DNA of 64,000 nt, from NCBI GenBank assembly GCA_022836615.1, contig MU405247.1, forward strand, positions 124,001-188,000. The letters run 5' to 3'. The notes below the pieces were generated by a model that made no database searches, was not told the DNA's origin, and saw only the letters and a list, made by a program, of their open reading frames with translations. The position numbers were made by a program, and so were the translations under genes. Shown piece by piece: positions 23,183 through 35,840 of the stretch (the first letter of the stretch is position 1; every line of letters begins with the position of its first letter). This DNA is from Annulohypoxylon bovei var. microspora (Eukaryota > Ascomycota > Sordariomycetes > Xylariales > Hypoxylaceae).

Positions 23183-23615
23183 CCAGTTACTGTCGTTGCC
23201 GTGTTGTTCTATTGCCGTATTGTTGTTGTTCTATTGTCGTATTTCCCCATTCATTATTTCCATATTCCAGTTATTGCTGTGTCATCATTGCCGTATTATC
23301 CCATTATCCCATTTCCATGTCGTTGAATTGCCGTCAAATTGCCGTATTAGCATGATGTGGTGTTATGTCGTTGCATTATGTCATCGTGTTATCCTGCTAC
23401 CGTGATTCCATACTATCGTAATCCAATTATTGTCGTTGCCATGTTGCCATATTTCATTGCCGCATTGTCCCATTATTATCATATTGCCATATTGTCGTAT
23501 TGTTGTATTGTCGTATCATACTGTCGTATTGCCCATTGCCATATTATCCTATTGCCGTAATCCAGTTACTGCCGTATTATCATTGTCGCGTGGTCCAATT
23601 GCCGTGTTAGATTGC
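23183..23615. repeat. Degenerate ATTGCCGTATT-rich array
   Basis: More than 400 bp made mostly of variants of ATTGCCGTATTG, ATTGTCGTATT and CATATTGCC, with a recurring longer phrase AATCCAGTTACTGTCGTTGCC (near 23180, 23420 and 23560, diverged near 23265). It produces Cys/Ile/Val-rich pseudo-frames that are not genes. Confidence 0.8.
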
Positions 23616-24490
23616 AGTTCCCTATTCCAGAGTATTAGGATTAGCCAGAACTCTTTTTGTGATATGGGGTGATGATAGGTATGGTGGTTCAAGTAAGTTC
23701 ATGGTAGTCTTGGTCAAAGGGAGGACGACGTTGTGGAAGATGAAGAAAATGAAATGGGATAGTTAGTAAGTACCAATTGCTGATGCTTAATAATAATTGA
23801 TAGCTTGTGGTGAAAGGTAACAATAGGTAATCAATAGTAGGGGACTACCAGGTAGGTAGGTAACGTATGGATGGATGTATCGTATACCTTTAGGTATGTA
23901 GGTGCCTATGTAGGTGTGGTGGTAGGCGGTAAGGATACATGAATAAAGGTGATCGCGACGTGGTGGAAAACAGCAAGTGTGGAGAGAATAAATAGAAAGG
24001 TCAGACACGAAATGGGTACATGACAGGATACAAGGCAATAAATGTGAAGAAGGAAAATAGAAAGGTCGGGTACGAAAGGGGTAGGTGACGCGTTGAGGAA
24101 GAACATCGGTGTGATAGTGGTGTATTTAGGGAAATCAAACCTAAGGTTGGACAAAAGGGAAAGGATATGACAATGTAAACATGAAAGAAAAAAATTATAA
24201 TGAAAATTTGACGAGAAGGTTACGTCTTGATGGTGAGATGCTAGGAAGAAATAGATGTGGAGGTTTGAGGAAAAGATTTTGTGGTATGGGAGTGTATTAT
24301 GGTGTACCACCTAGTTCATTAGGTAGTGGTAGGTGCTTTGTGTTTAGGAAGATAGATGAATTCATGGATGTATGAAGATAATGATATGTTATTATAATGA
24401 AATGCACTTACCAGGAGGATTGGTTGGTAGTAGGGGAAGGAAGGAAGGTTAGGAAAGTTGAGAGTTCCAAGGTTGGGAGTTGGGAGTTGG
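23616..24490. repeat. Purine-rich spacer with diverged duplications
   Basis: The phrase AATAGAAAGGTC..ACGAAA..GGGTA..TGAC occurs twice, at about 23990 and 24055. TAGGTAGGTAGG runs lie near 23850. No gene seen. Confidence 0.5.
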
Positions 24491-24491
24491 G

Positions 24492-24541
24492 ATTTGAGGT
24501 TTGAGGTTTGAGGTTTGAGGTTTGAGGTTTGAGATTTGAGG
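24492..24541. repeat. Heptamer array (TTTGAGG)n
   Basis: Five perfect GTTTGAG units with an ATTTGAG variant at each end. The minus-strand frame through it reads as a repeated SNLKPQT, a by-product of the 7-bp period. Confidence 0.93.
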
Positions 24542-25956
24542 TGTGGAAGAAAGAAGTGAAAATGAGAGGAGGTGGGAGACGAAATTTGGTATTATATAGA
24601 AAAACGAAGGCGGTCTGGAGCATCGCAATCAGCCTCGTCACCTACCGCCCAACCTGATCACTGGGGTGATGAGGATAGCCTCACTCAAAATCAAATCAAA
24701 TCAGAGAAAATACAGGGGTATATCAAACCGTAGCCAATAAAAAAATAGGATTCATTGATTTTCTACGCATTTATTTTTTAAATCTCGAAATACCACGGTA
24801 CATAGGCAAATCCAACGCACATTCATGAATCAAGTTACCGTAAAAACACCTACAGTTATACGGTTGATGGGAGATCATCCGAGATCACTGCAAAATTAAC
24901 CACTACGGACATATTATGTACTTACAAAATACAATCACTCCCGATTTCGACGCCCCTTATTATTATTTATTCTCCCTCAGGCTGCCCCTATCACCAACCT
25001 TCCATAATAGTTCCATGCCTACATACGTACCCAGGTGTGCAACATAGGTGAGCCTTAACATATAAAGTTTTATAAATGTAAAATACCGCAGTGCTTAAAA
25101 AATAAATACCTATCTGGGTAGGTAGTTGCCGTACAGGTACGGATCTTTCAGGGGCATCACTCGGCCTTTCAAAAACAGTCCAACCCCCTGCCCTGATATC
25201 TGCTAGCTGTATACGGGCCTCATTGTCGCAATTGTATCCTCTACAGCTTTACAAGGTACCATAATCTAGAGAAATATCCATGATCATAGAATTCAAAGGT
25301 TCCAATACAAATTAGACCTAAAGAGGCTATATTTGCTCCAGTTTTATGGGACCTTCAAAGATCTCATAAACATTAAGTGCTGCCATCCAAACCTTTAGAA
25401 ATATGGAGGGGGTTTTCGATAGTAGTATAGAGAGAAGATAGTAAACGAAAGTTGGTCAGTAGCTAGCAACGACGTTGTTACTCGAGAAGCTCGAGACTTA
25501 TGCTGAGGATCCCAGTACACATACTGATTATGTGCTATGTCTATACTACCTACTTAATTTCAAGACGAACCACCAATAGGTAGGTTTACTCTTCCCAACG
25601 GATCGAACCTCCGACTAGCTGGATCCTGATCGCTACATCAGCAAAAGTATAACGTTGTCAAGTCAATGACTTGACCGCCTGCATCGTCTTATCGCCTACG
25701 GTACCGTGACTCTATGAAAGAAATCTCGAATAGCTAGGTATTATTGGGGTGAGCCCAAGAGATTTCTCTTCAGTGAATTCAAACTAGAATTAGAAGAGCG
25801 AAGGATCTGAGAAGCCCTATGGAAAAATTCATAATTACTTTCAAATTATGAGATCCTTAAACAACCCAGGTACTGTTCGGCCAGTATCATTGACTACGCA
25901 GGATACCTAGTAGCGGGAACATACCACTTACGAGAATTATTCTAAATTTCGTAGAA
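24542..25956. other. AT-rich gene-poor spacer
   Basis: No supportable gene. A degraded tRNA-like element lies at 25587-25649 on the minus strand; the rest is AT-rich unique-looking sequence with TAGGTAGGT motifs near 25117 and 25578. Confidence 0.45.
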
Positions 25957-26012
25957 TTCTTATATGTATAAGAACAATTGCAATTGAGAGAAAAGATTCT
26001 TAATTTAAGAAT
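25957..26012. repeat. Cluster of perfect AT palindromes
   Basis: TTCTTATA-TG-TATAAGAA at 25957-25974, the double palindrome CAATTGCAATTG at 25976-25987, and ATTCTTAA-T-TTAAGAAT at 25996-26012 lie within 56 bp. Confidence 0.85.
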
Positions 26013-26057
26013 AATTCTTTACTTACCTGTAGGTACCTAAGGTATCTAGATTTATAC

Positions 26058-26108
26058 ACCTCGTCACCGTCCCTGCTACCTTTATTATAACAGGGACGGT
26101 GACGAGGT
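26058..26108. repeat. Perfect 18-bp inverted repeat with a 15-bp loop
   Basis: ACCTCGTCACCGTCCCTG (26058-26075) is exactly the reverse complement of 26091-26108. The arms are GC-rich inside AT-rich DNA, the loop is AT-rich, and the right arm runs straight into the 12-bp array. Confidence 0.95.
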
Positions 26109-26278
26109 CTACGAATCTACAGTCTACTACCAAGTACAATACGATCTACAATACAATTTACAGTACAATCTACGATACAATCTACGATACAATCTATGAT
26201 ACAATCTACAGTTTACAGTACAATCTACAATACAATCTACAATACAATTTACAATCTACAATCTACAGTACAATCTAC
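26109..26278. repeat. Tandem array of TACAATCTACGA-like 12-mers
   Basis: About 170 bp of diverged units alternating TACAATCTAC, GATACAATCTAC and AATACAATTTACAG. Most are 12 bp, with some 10- and 13-bp variants. Confidence 0.85.
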
Positions 26279-28140
26279 GCGCTTACAATATTGTACGAGT
26301 GGGTGGTGTATGTGTAGGTAAATGAGTAAGTGGGTAGATAGGAATGATGGATGAGAAAAAAGATGTGTGTAAGTACCTAGGTAGGAAAGATGGGTGATGT
26401 ATGGGCGGTGTGTATTTTGCCAGGTGGTGAGGGTATCGTAAGTAGGAAGGCAGGGTACGAGGTCTTAGGTAGGTGGTGTACGAGGGTAAGATAAATTGTT
26501 CTTAATAGAAATGATTCTCACGATATTTCAAAAATAATCTAAGAATAATCCTAAAGAAATTCTAAAAATGAGGATAATTTTTAAAATGATTTCAACGTTT
26601 GAGAAGAATTTTTAAAGGTGATCAATTCCACGGATATACCTTCCCACCAAATTTGTATAACAAGGTACTTAAACCAAGGCGAAATATTTTATAAGAACAA
26701 TTCCCAAGATACCCCCTTTCCCGCTACAGGTAGTGTAGCAAATTACAAATTTATTAATATTTTATCAATGTATTAACTAGTTAAATCCTCCGCTAGAATG
26801 AACACTTGCCCGAAACTTTTCAAGACCAATATCCGATAAAATACAATAGGCTATGGCTACTTTTAAGGGGTATCGACGAAAAAGATGGGCCATATAAAAA
26901 CAACATACCTTCCTATTTACGGTGGGTAACTTAGAATAAAACACGGGTTAAAATAACCATACTGATGATATGAGACTACTTGGGAGCCATCATTCGATTT
27001 TTCAAATAGTTTTACGTTGTAAGTTAGGTACCTGGGTCCTTGAAAGAACTTCTCCTTTTTACAAACCCCTTAAATAATAAAACGAGCGAATACTAAATCT
27101 ACTCTAGGTTAAAGGATGTAGTCAAAGGGTTTGCTAGGGAAAATGATCGTTCAACTTCAATAGTACTCCTTATTTGATTTTTTTAAAGGAAAAAAAAGAA
27201 TTCAGGCAAAACAAGTGTATTAACTTTATTCAGTGGCAGAATATCGTGGTCTATTTACTTATGTCTTAAGAATGGCCAACTGATTGATCATAATCACCGC
27301 AGGTAGTTTTTTAGGAGGCATATACTGGGCTCTTGACACAATTCCATTGGCCCTAACAACCTATGCTTCAGATACCAAATTCACAACAATATAATACCTA
27401 AAATACGAACGTCCTACTCTTGAAAGTGGCACCTGAGTGGGGGAGGACAGTATCTCATTGATTCTGGCGCGCTTTAGGTCGTAAATTCAGGTAAGCATAG
27501 GACGTCAGTATAGATGGAAAGCTAAGCAGGTATGCACACCCTTTAGACCCGTTCGTCGCACCAAAGTGGAAGTATCCACTCGGTATGCTAAGTATAGGCG
27601 CTTTTGGGCCTAGATGATATTGTTACACAGGCCGGCTCTCTCACTGGCGGCGGCTAGTATACTCCTAAATGGAGAGAAGCATTTGTGCCTAATCGCTTAC
27701 TTTCGGGATCGGGAGCTTGGGGCTCATCGAGTCACCCTCTACCCCTCTTCCATTGTAGGTTCCCTTTAGTTATTATTATTATTATTTTCTGTCTTCTCGC
27801 CGAGGTATGTAGTACTTCATTTAGAAGCCTGTGATCCGGGTTTTTATTAACGGTCTTAAAATGACGTTGATTTGGAGTTCGGGGTCTTACCGATATGGGA
27901 TCGTTGATCTACCCGGGGAAGATCCGGAGATCTTCTAGTAGTTTGTCTCGTATATCAGCTGTAAAAATGGCGCCTGCTAAGGTCTGGCCAGTCAAATACT
28001 AGGTAGTTATTGCTTTTTGTGTAGAGACATGCAGACGTCAGATGGAAACATGTCTAGTCCTCGAGACTCAAGAACATGGCTGACAAAAACGAACTCCTCC
28101 GTGCTTATCCACATATGGGCAGCATGATGAGGCCTAAGAC
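26279..28140. other. AT-rich gene-poor region
   Basis: A GT/GTAGG-rich stretch (26290-26490) follows the array. AT-rich sequence with AAGAATAATC/AGAATTTTT motifs (26500-26620) resembles the repeats near 14.4 kb. From 27.4 kb the composition becomes more balanced, but no gene was recognised. A TTATTA run lies at 27770-27786. Confidence 0.45.
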
Positions 28141-31100
28141 ATTGACTTGAATCCGAATAGAACTTTTTTACTTTGGACTCAACCCCTCAATTTATGGGAA
28201 CAGAATCGACGCCGCGTCTCTGGAGGAGGAGAAAAGATGACCAAAGTTAGCGTGGCACCAGTCGATCACACCGCTATGAATGCTAATGCAGCCCAGCGAG
28301 CCGTTGACACTATGCAGTACTCTCAAAACTACGGAATGGGGCCGGCGATGGCATAACTGCCCGAATCTACGCGGAGAGGGTCCGTCCTTATGGTTACGAT
28401 GCGAATAAGAAGCTCTCAGCCACTTTGCACCTCCACAAGATTATATACGTGGCAAGTAAACTTGATGCCAGCATTGCCGCGCCGCTTACGTGGGGAAGGC
28501 AATAATTGACCAGTTATGAAAGCATGCCACACTAACATATAATCTGTATAATTCCTATACGATACATAGGGCCAATAAACAACGATTTATGTTGGATTTA
28601 GCTGGATTGACGGAGTAATTCCTTGTGAATTGCCTTTTTGGTACTATTGCTGCGAGCAAGCCACACGGAATTACCGCTTCTAATAACGTCAATATGCGGC
28701 GCATGTTTCCTTTTTAGTAGACTGCTTAGGAGGTTGAACGTTCTAGACGCACTGGAGAAATATGTTTTCTTGAACGAAGGGATTTAGGACACGTTGAAGG
28801 GTTCACGATGCGCGACAACGGGGAAAAGAGGCAAACCTACAAATGAATGTTTGATGCGATAGCTAAGCATCAACCTAGTAGACTTCCAGTTATTATTGTA
28901 AGGATAATTCGTCGGGTCGTTACCGATCTATCTGAAGCTTTCCAAGGTTCCAAGGTTCAATGTTGTTATCCATATCCATAATCGATGGATCCAAGAGAAC
29001 CTTGAAATTGTACATAGATGGATTGCCCCGCGGTGACCCGGTAGAAGTGATGAATGGGCGAAAATGGAATTGACAGAATCAAGATAAGAGAAAAAAGGAA
29101 GTCTCAGCGTTCGGATCTCGGGAAGGGCTGTTATCATGACGAACGGATAGATCCTTTTTTATCAAAACACTTGGACTCGACGGTTTGACCTAGTCGACGA
29201 CAAGGGAAACACGGACGTTGTTACATAAGGGAGGGACCCGAAACATTATTAGATGAAATATTGCGATTGATAACAACGACATCAACCTGTCAAACTGCAG
29301 TGATACAATTCGCGAAATAAGCGATCGAACGTTGACAACATTTATCATCTGTCGCAAACCTTGGAAATCTAGACAAAAACATTATCTGGACCAAATATGA
29401 AGACGATTTGTTTCGCACCTACGGATCCGTACACGCATACATACATGAAGCCCACACATAAAGTGCGTACATACCTAGGTACATATAATAATGGATTATT
29501 ACCCCGGAATCCATCGTCTTGTGATGATAGACGGTTGTCAAATTGAGGGGAGCTCATCCCATCGTGACTTGGTTTATCAAGTTTATCAGTCTAATTTTAT
29601 TTTAAAGTAATAACCTTATGCTTTAAGGGTCCATCATCTGACAGCTGCGCGGCAGCACGTGGAGACTCCGGGGGGAGCAGAAAATACGCATGTGATGATG
29701 TGAGATCGCATCTTAGAAAGAAGTAAAAAAAGAAAAAAGGAAATAAATGTGGTGTGGTCTAAGCTTTCAATGCATGGAGAAAAGGGAAGGAAGGGTGGGA
29801 AGGGTGGGAAGGTGGAAGCATACAAATCCTGCTAATGACCAATCGACGCATGAATCTCCAAAAATGAGATCTTAATACTTAATATTAACCCATCGTATTA
29901 TCGTATTAAGATTATTGTTTACTTCGGAGACTATTTATTTACTTCTTCTTTTGGAGGGGTTTTCCTTTGTCTATTTGAATTATGTATATCGTATATCTCC
30001 TACGTGATGCGGAGATATAGAATAAGGGGAATGTGACAAGAGTTTCGTTGGGAAGATCAATTCTAGAATTCCCCGTCCCTGACTGGTGACGTGAGATAGG
30101 GGATACGGGATAGGGGGGAAAGGACGAAAAAATAGGGGAGGCTATGAAAATGGCCGGCGTCTCTGTCATCGGCAACAATTGATTTTGGAGTTTGAATAAC
30201 CCAATGATCCGGGCTGAACAACTGGTGGGGGTTGTTTGAGGCTACGGCTACGTAGCCGCAACTGGGGGTCTTGCTGCAGCCTGCAAGCGGGATGGGACAT
30301 GGAGGGAACACTCCATGCCCAGTCAAGGAAAAAGGTTGGACAGGATACCTTACCTACAAGGTAGTACGGGGAGGGACCTGACCTATCCATGGATGGACCT
30401 TACCTAAGGTAGCTGCAGCTGCAAGGTCCACTGCTAAGGGTAGCAACATTAAAGTGGAGATTTTAATGTACCTAGGTACCCAAATGGTAGGGTCCGGATC
30501 AGCGCGCGCATCAGACGACATGACACCCCCGGCCATGTGGCTTCTTTTCTTTCAATGTTTTTCCCACAGATCAGTTTAACCCTAGCCCCCTGCCTCCTCC
30601 CCCCTAACCAAAGTGTATCTAGTAGGGTACGTACCACACACCACGTACGTTTCAATGTAAATCGTTGCATGAGTTGGGTCCTGAAGTTGAACACAATTGT
30701 ATTGATTAGCTGGACGTATTAAATTTAATATCCATCACTGGGCAAAAAAATTGCCTTAATGACCGATCAACCAACACGCACACACTTTGCCCCCAAATTC
30801 ACAAGCCAAGCACCTTATGAGAAACACAAAAATTTCCTTAATTCAGCACTTGTTAATTGTAAGGGGGAATGCATCTGCAGCTTTGTAGAAAATCCCCTAG
30901 GTTAGTAGGAAGCGGTCAGTGGATTAACAAAGAGAAGAACGAATTTGTGTGGAAAATACGACAGTACTTGCAGATACAAGAGTACAAGTGGTAGGTGAGA
31001 TGGACGCACGGTCTTGATTTTTGACAAGGAACGTGTACCTAAGTACAGAGGGACGTACCTGCTTGGTGGCGCACTTGTCTCCACATACGCGTCTCGAAAT

Positions 31101-32145
31101 AAACAAAACGCGCTCTAAAATACCCAAATACAGCTAATTACCCTGCCCCGATCTAGTGAACATTGAAGTTAGTGAACTAATCGTACTGTAGTAGGTACTG
31201 TACTTGAGGTATCTAAACTAAAACTTGGCATCTTTTTCCGACCGCTCCTTTTCCCTCCAAAATCCAACCAAAATCCAACCTCGTCAACTCCCCTGATCTC
31301 CATCTTTTACTCTAAATTCGCCACAAAATACAGTTGATCTGTCAGGAGGTGCGCGCTTCGCCGAGACTAAAACCACTACATACATACACGAGACGCACCA
31401 TTGCCGCCCTCTTCACTCTGCCGCCTTTCTCTGCGATTACCGCGCTGTATAACTGAATGGCGCATTCGTATACAGCGTTAAGATTTCTTAGTGTGTGATT
31501 GGGAGAAAGTTTAAACCTTCGTTTTTTTTTAAGTTTGGTGTTGCTAGGCAGCTGGGAGAAGGGAAGGGAAGACAGCAGGACCTTTTTCCTTAACAAGATT
31601 GATCCAGCATGAGCCGTTGAAGAAACGTCTCTTTTTTTTGCCCTTACCTGGATTAACATTCCGCATGTTCCTGATTAATTAATTATACTGCGCTGCATTC
31701 CTGACTCGAACCACGAACCACCGAACACTTTCGAGCATCAATCGTCCTAACCACCAAATCGGGTATACCTTTTATCGCTGTCGTCGCCGAGTTTACCTAG
31801 CAACTAGCAGCATCTAAATCGGAACCTGATTTCAATCTTGTACGAACGATTCTCCCTCCTAACGATTTTACCTATTACTGTCTTTTTTTTTCCAACGACC
31901 TTTATCGCTTGTACCGTTTTCTGCCACCAAACTATTTCCGACGCCCTCATTCTTGTTGAAACGACCACCTACAACAATCGCCAACACCTTTTGCCAACAC
32001 CGAGCCAAAACAATAGAGCTTTGTCGAACACCTACCTGCCGAGTACGAGCTACGAGCTACGAGCTACGATCTGTCGCGCACCCTGAGCTGAGAGAACCTT
32101 CTGGTCAATCTGACTCACTTGTATGAGCTTTTACTTCCTGGCAAA
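28141..32145. other. Long intergenic region ending in the Wee1 promoter and leader
   Basis: No gene supported in 4 kb. Noted: the palindrome CGGCTACGTAGCCG at 30245-30258, CCTTACC/TAAGGTAG inverted motifs at 30345-30420, and T/C-rich tracts from 31230. A GAGCTAC heptamer repeat at 32046-32069 lies just upstream of the kinase start. The last 400 bp, CT-rich with CAAC/CACC-rich sequence, look like a long fungal 5' leader. Confidence 0.5.
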
Positions 32146-35100
32146 ATGTCCAACAGTGGAGGTACTTTGACACTTCCATCTCCAACACACCCACATCATC
32201 ATCATATTGTGGACGTGCAAGCAGGCCTTCGATCTGTACGAAGTTCTATTTCGCGCTCCCCTTCTAAGTTTCCTCTTCGAACTTCGTCTCAAAGTAGTTC
32301 GGAAACGGGATCTTCTCCTTCATCTCCATCAATTAGGCGAGTTCAGTCCCAATATTTCGGACAGAATTCACCTTCTGGAAGTCAACCCCATACTCCTCAC
32401 ACTCAATCACCTCTCGCAACGCCTTTCCGGCCAAATGCGAAATTATCTCTAAGATCTGCGAAAGCAGCTAAGAGTCCCGCCTCTACCTCGTCATCAAACA
32501 AACCATTTTCTCGACATCGCACATCTCCCAAAAGCCCCTCTAGACGAGTCTTGAATCCAGTTTCGTCTACTTCTAGTAGTAATTCCACTCAATCACCATC
32601 TTCTTCAATCGACACCCTACCTTCTGGTCAAGAAAACCTTCACATCTCTCGCACTCGTAGCCCAGTGTCACGCAAGGCAGCCGACAAGGCTGCAAATCGG
32701 CACAGCATGCATCTCGACATGAGCGGTTCGTCCTCGCAATTGAGCATGTCTCGATTCAGCGAAGGAAATACCACCACCACAACTATGACATCCGTCGCAA
32801 GCCCACTGAAGCGAAGCGATGCTTCGATGAGTCTTGATCAATCTATTTCGGGAAGTCCGAAGGCTAAGCGACGAAGCTACGGCCCAGCTACCATGAACCT
32901 CGATTTTAACGTGTTCGATCAGCTCGGCGCTACCTCGCCAAACCAAGAACTCCAGGAGGATTCTGCTCGTGAATACGACTGGACAACTCCTAGCTCTACT
33001 AACGCCTCCGAGCCACTGATCTCGTTCACACCACCTCCCGCCGCGCCTGTGCGCAGAGCCGGATCTCTAAGAAAGTCCACTCTTCAGCAGCGTGAGCGCA
33101 CATCGTGGGGCAAACGTAATGCCGCCCAACAGCTAGCTCAGAATTCTAGCGAAGCTACTACCCCTCAGCGCGAGCGAACATCGTGGGGAAGACGACAGGC
33201 AGCACAGCAGTCTCCCAATGGGACAACCACGCCGAACGGTAAGAACCGCCCGCGTCTGTCCGTGGAACACTTCGTGCCCCCGGCCTCGGCCTCGTTCGGC
33301 TTACCGCCGCCGCCGCCGACCCCGGCAGCGCACCAGATCCAGCCGCACATGTTCTCGCAGCAGAACCACCAGCCACACCCTCTTTCTCGCACTATGACGA
33401 CATCGTCTTCTAGTTCGGGTCAAGCCAGCGATTCGCCTATTCATTTCGCAATGCCAATCGCCGAGAAGTCTAGGGTTCCTATGAACTTCTCCAAGAGCTT
33501 GCCCGTCGGCGCTGTTCGTCCACGAGCAGAGAAACCGGGTCAGACTGCCGGCATCTCTACTCCTGACTATAAGCACGACAGGCCGTATGAGGGTGCTTTC
33601 GCATCTACCGGCTTGGTGTCTAAGATGAATCGCAACCCAGAACTCGCTCCTCCCAACGGCGGTTATGGAGCTGTTCCCGACACACCTTGCAAGAAGAGTG
33701 CGAGCTGTTATGCCACGTACCCTCCTATGCCTTTGACAAGCAACGCAAAGGCTAGAGGCCGGCGCATGCGACATACCTTCGGTGTACCGTCGACTCCGTT
33801 TGAGCTTAGCACGCCGAACCGATCAGCGAATGTCTTCAATGATCAACCGCGACCTGTGGTCTTCAACGGGTTCTCTACTAATTCCCGCAAGGAAAGCCTA
33901 ATCAACTTCTATGATGACGATGGTCGAAGCCCCTCCGGAAAAGTAGGTGGTAGCAACGCCAGCAACGACGGAGACTTCCCGCCGACACCTACCAAGCAGA
34001 GTACTGTGCCGCGCGGCTCTAGCAGATTGACTCGCCCTTCGAACGAGAGCCCTACAACTAACCGACGCCTCCCCCCTCCTATGTCGGCAGTTGGATCAGG
34101 TATGGCCATGCAGCGTGACCCAGCTGCTAGCTGTAAGTACACTCCGTACACTCCGCGTCGGAAGCAATATTTTTGCAGTCAAACCCATTCTCTTATCTGG
34201 GGACCGCACACTCCCTTCTTCCGCACGCCACTAGGTGGCGAAGTTCAAGTTCATTATAGCCCAGTTGGCCCAGGTGGTGCGCCTGTGCCGTTGAAGGCTT
34301 ACTCAACAATTGCCCTTGACAAACCTCCCGTGCGTGTAAAAGTTGAATTTGCTAAGAGTATACCCGTAATTCCAGCAAGCCCATTGGAGCGAATGGAATT
34401 TGTAGAGAAAGTGTCTCCCCGAACTCCCCAGGGAAGCATTGTGCCCCCTGATGCGAGCCGCCTATCCATCTCTAACGCTACGGATAACTCTCCGCTCCCT
34501 GCCACCGGCGACCGAAACACGCCCCTCCCTGCCACCCCGACGACACGACAAGGCAATGCCCCGATGTTTCTTGAGCGACGCGCTATTACCCCTATCAATG
34601 GTATGCCCTCTCAAGACTTGGATGGGGATCTCATGTTACGTTTTGGTAAGGTTGAGGTCCTGGGTAAGGGCGAGTTTTCGCTCGTGTACAAGGTCATCGA
34701 GACTTCTCAGCCGAGAATGTCTCAGCAGGGCTATTTCAGTACTCCTACTCACCGAAGTTCTTGTTCCCCTTCATCGGGCAAGGTTTATGCAGTGAAGAAA
34801 CTCACTCTCCCGATTCTAGGTGAGAAGGACAGGGCCCTACGACGTCGGGAGGTAAACGTGTTGGAAGGTCTGAGAGGGTGTGATCACGTTCTGCAGCTCG
34901 TCAATAGCTGGGAGGAGAGCCAATGCCTCTACATCCAGACCGAGTATTGCGAAGAGGGAAGTCTCGATGCCTTCCTGTCTTTTGTAGGGTTGAAGGGTCG
35001 ACTTGATGATTTCAGAATCTGGAAAATCCTACTTGAGGTTGGCAAGGTACGTGCTAAGCAGACGAATGAGGTATAAATGATAACTAACATAACGAACAGG

Positions 35101-35840
35101 GATTGAGGAACATCCACGAAGCTGGATACATTCATCTTGACTTGAAACCCGCCAACATCTTTATCAACTTTGAGGGGACCTTAAAGATCGGCGATTTCGG
35201 ACTGACGACGGCGTTACCTATGGATAAGGGACCCGATATCGAAGGCGATCGCGAGTACATGGCCCCTGAGGCCCTTCGATCCGAGGTCGGCCAAGCTGCG
35301 GATGTGTTCTCTCTCGGCCTGATCATGCTGGAGATCGCGGCTAATGTCAAGCTCCCTGAAAACGGGGCGACTTGGACTGCTCTGAGAGAAGGCGACTTTT
35401 CTGAAGTGCCGACCCTTACCCAGGATGTGGATGCGACACCAATTGCGCGAGATGCTAACGGCATGCCGCTTGATGACGGTGACCGCAACGCCAACCTGTT
35501 CGGGGATGGCCATGCCGCAAATCGTCCTCGCCGTACGTACAACTTCCGTTCTCGACAGTCAGCGGACATCTTCGGCCTGGGCCGCAAGAACGAACTGCAG
35601 CACCCGCCGGACTTCATGAAGGATCCCTACCACGCTAACTCTCTCGACATCGTTGTGAAGTCGATGCTGGCTCCGGATCCTATCTACCGACCCTCGATCT
35701 TCTTCCTGCTTCGTCTGCCGGCAGTAAACTGGGTCGCGAACCGTCAGCGAGCAGCCGCAACTGTCTTCGAGGGTAACTGGGGCCCCGCGGACGAGGTGCC
35801 TAGTCTTATCTCCCTGGATACGGAGATGACCGATGTCTAA
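32146..35840 (+). CDS. wee1: Wee1/Swe1-like cell-cycle protein kinase
   Basis: Exons 32146-35046 and 35100-35840 (53-bp intron with GTACGT donor and CTAAC branch) give 1213 residues. ATG 32146 is the first in-frame ATG. Residues 1-830 are a Ser/Thr/Pro-rich, probably disordered region with many SP/TP sites, as in Wee1 kinases controlled by phosphorylation. The kinase domain follows: glycine loop GKGEFS at about 840, the VAIK-like Lys in YAVKK near 884, the Wee1-type catalytic loop HLDLKPAN near 981, DFG near 999, and EGDREYMAPE, the Wee1 form of the activation-segment end. Wee1 phosphorylates Cdc2/Cdk1 on its inhibitory tyrosine and delays mitosis. The intron lies just before the catalytic loop. 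A short motif, RERTSWG, is duplicated in the N-terminal region. Confidence 0.93.

Noticed and set aside
23183..23615. Repeat array considered as a CRISPR
   Set aside because: Units are short, degenerate and contiguous with no unique spacers, and the genome is eukaryotic.
28147..28356. 69-codon frame in the gene-poor block
   Set aside because: Short, isolated, no domain, no splice partners.
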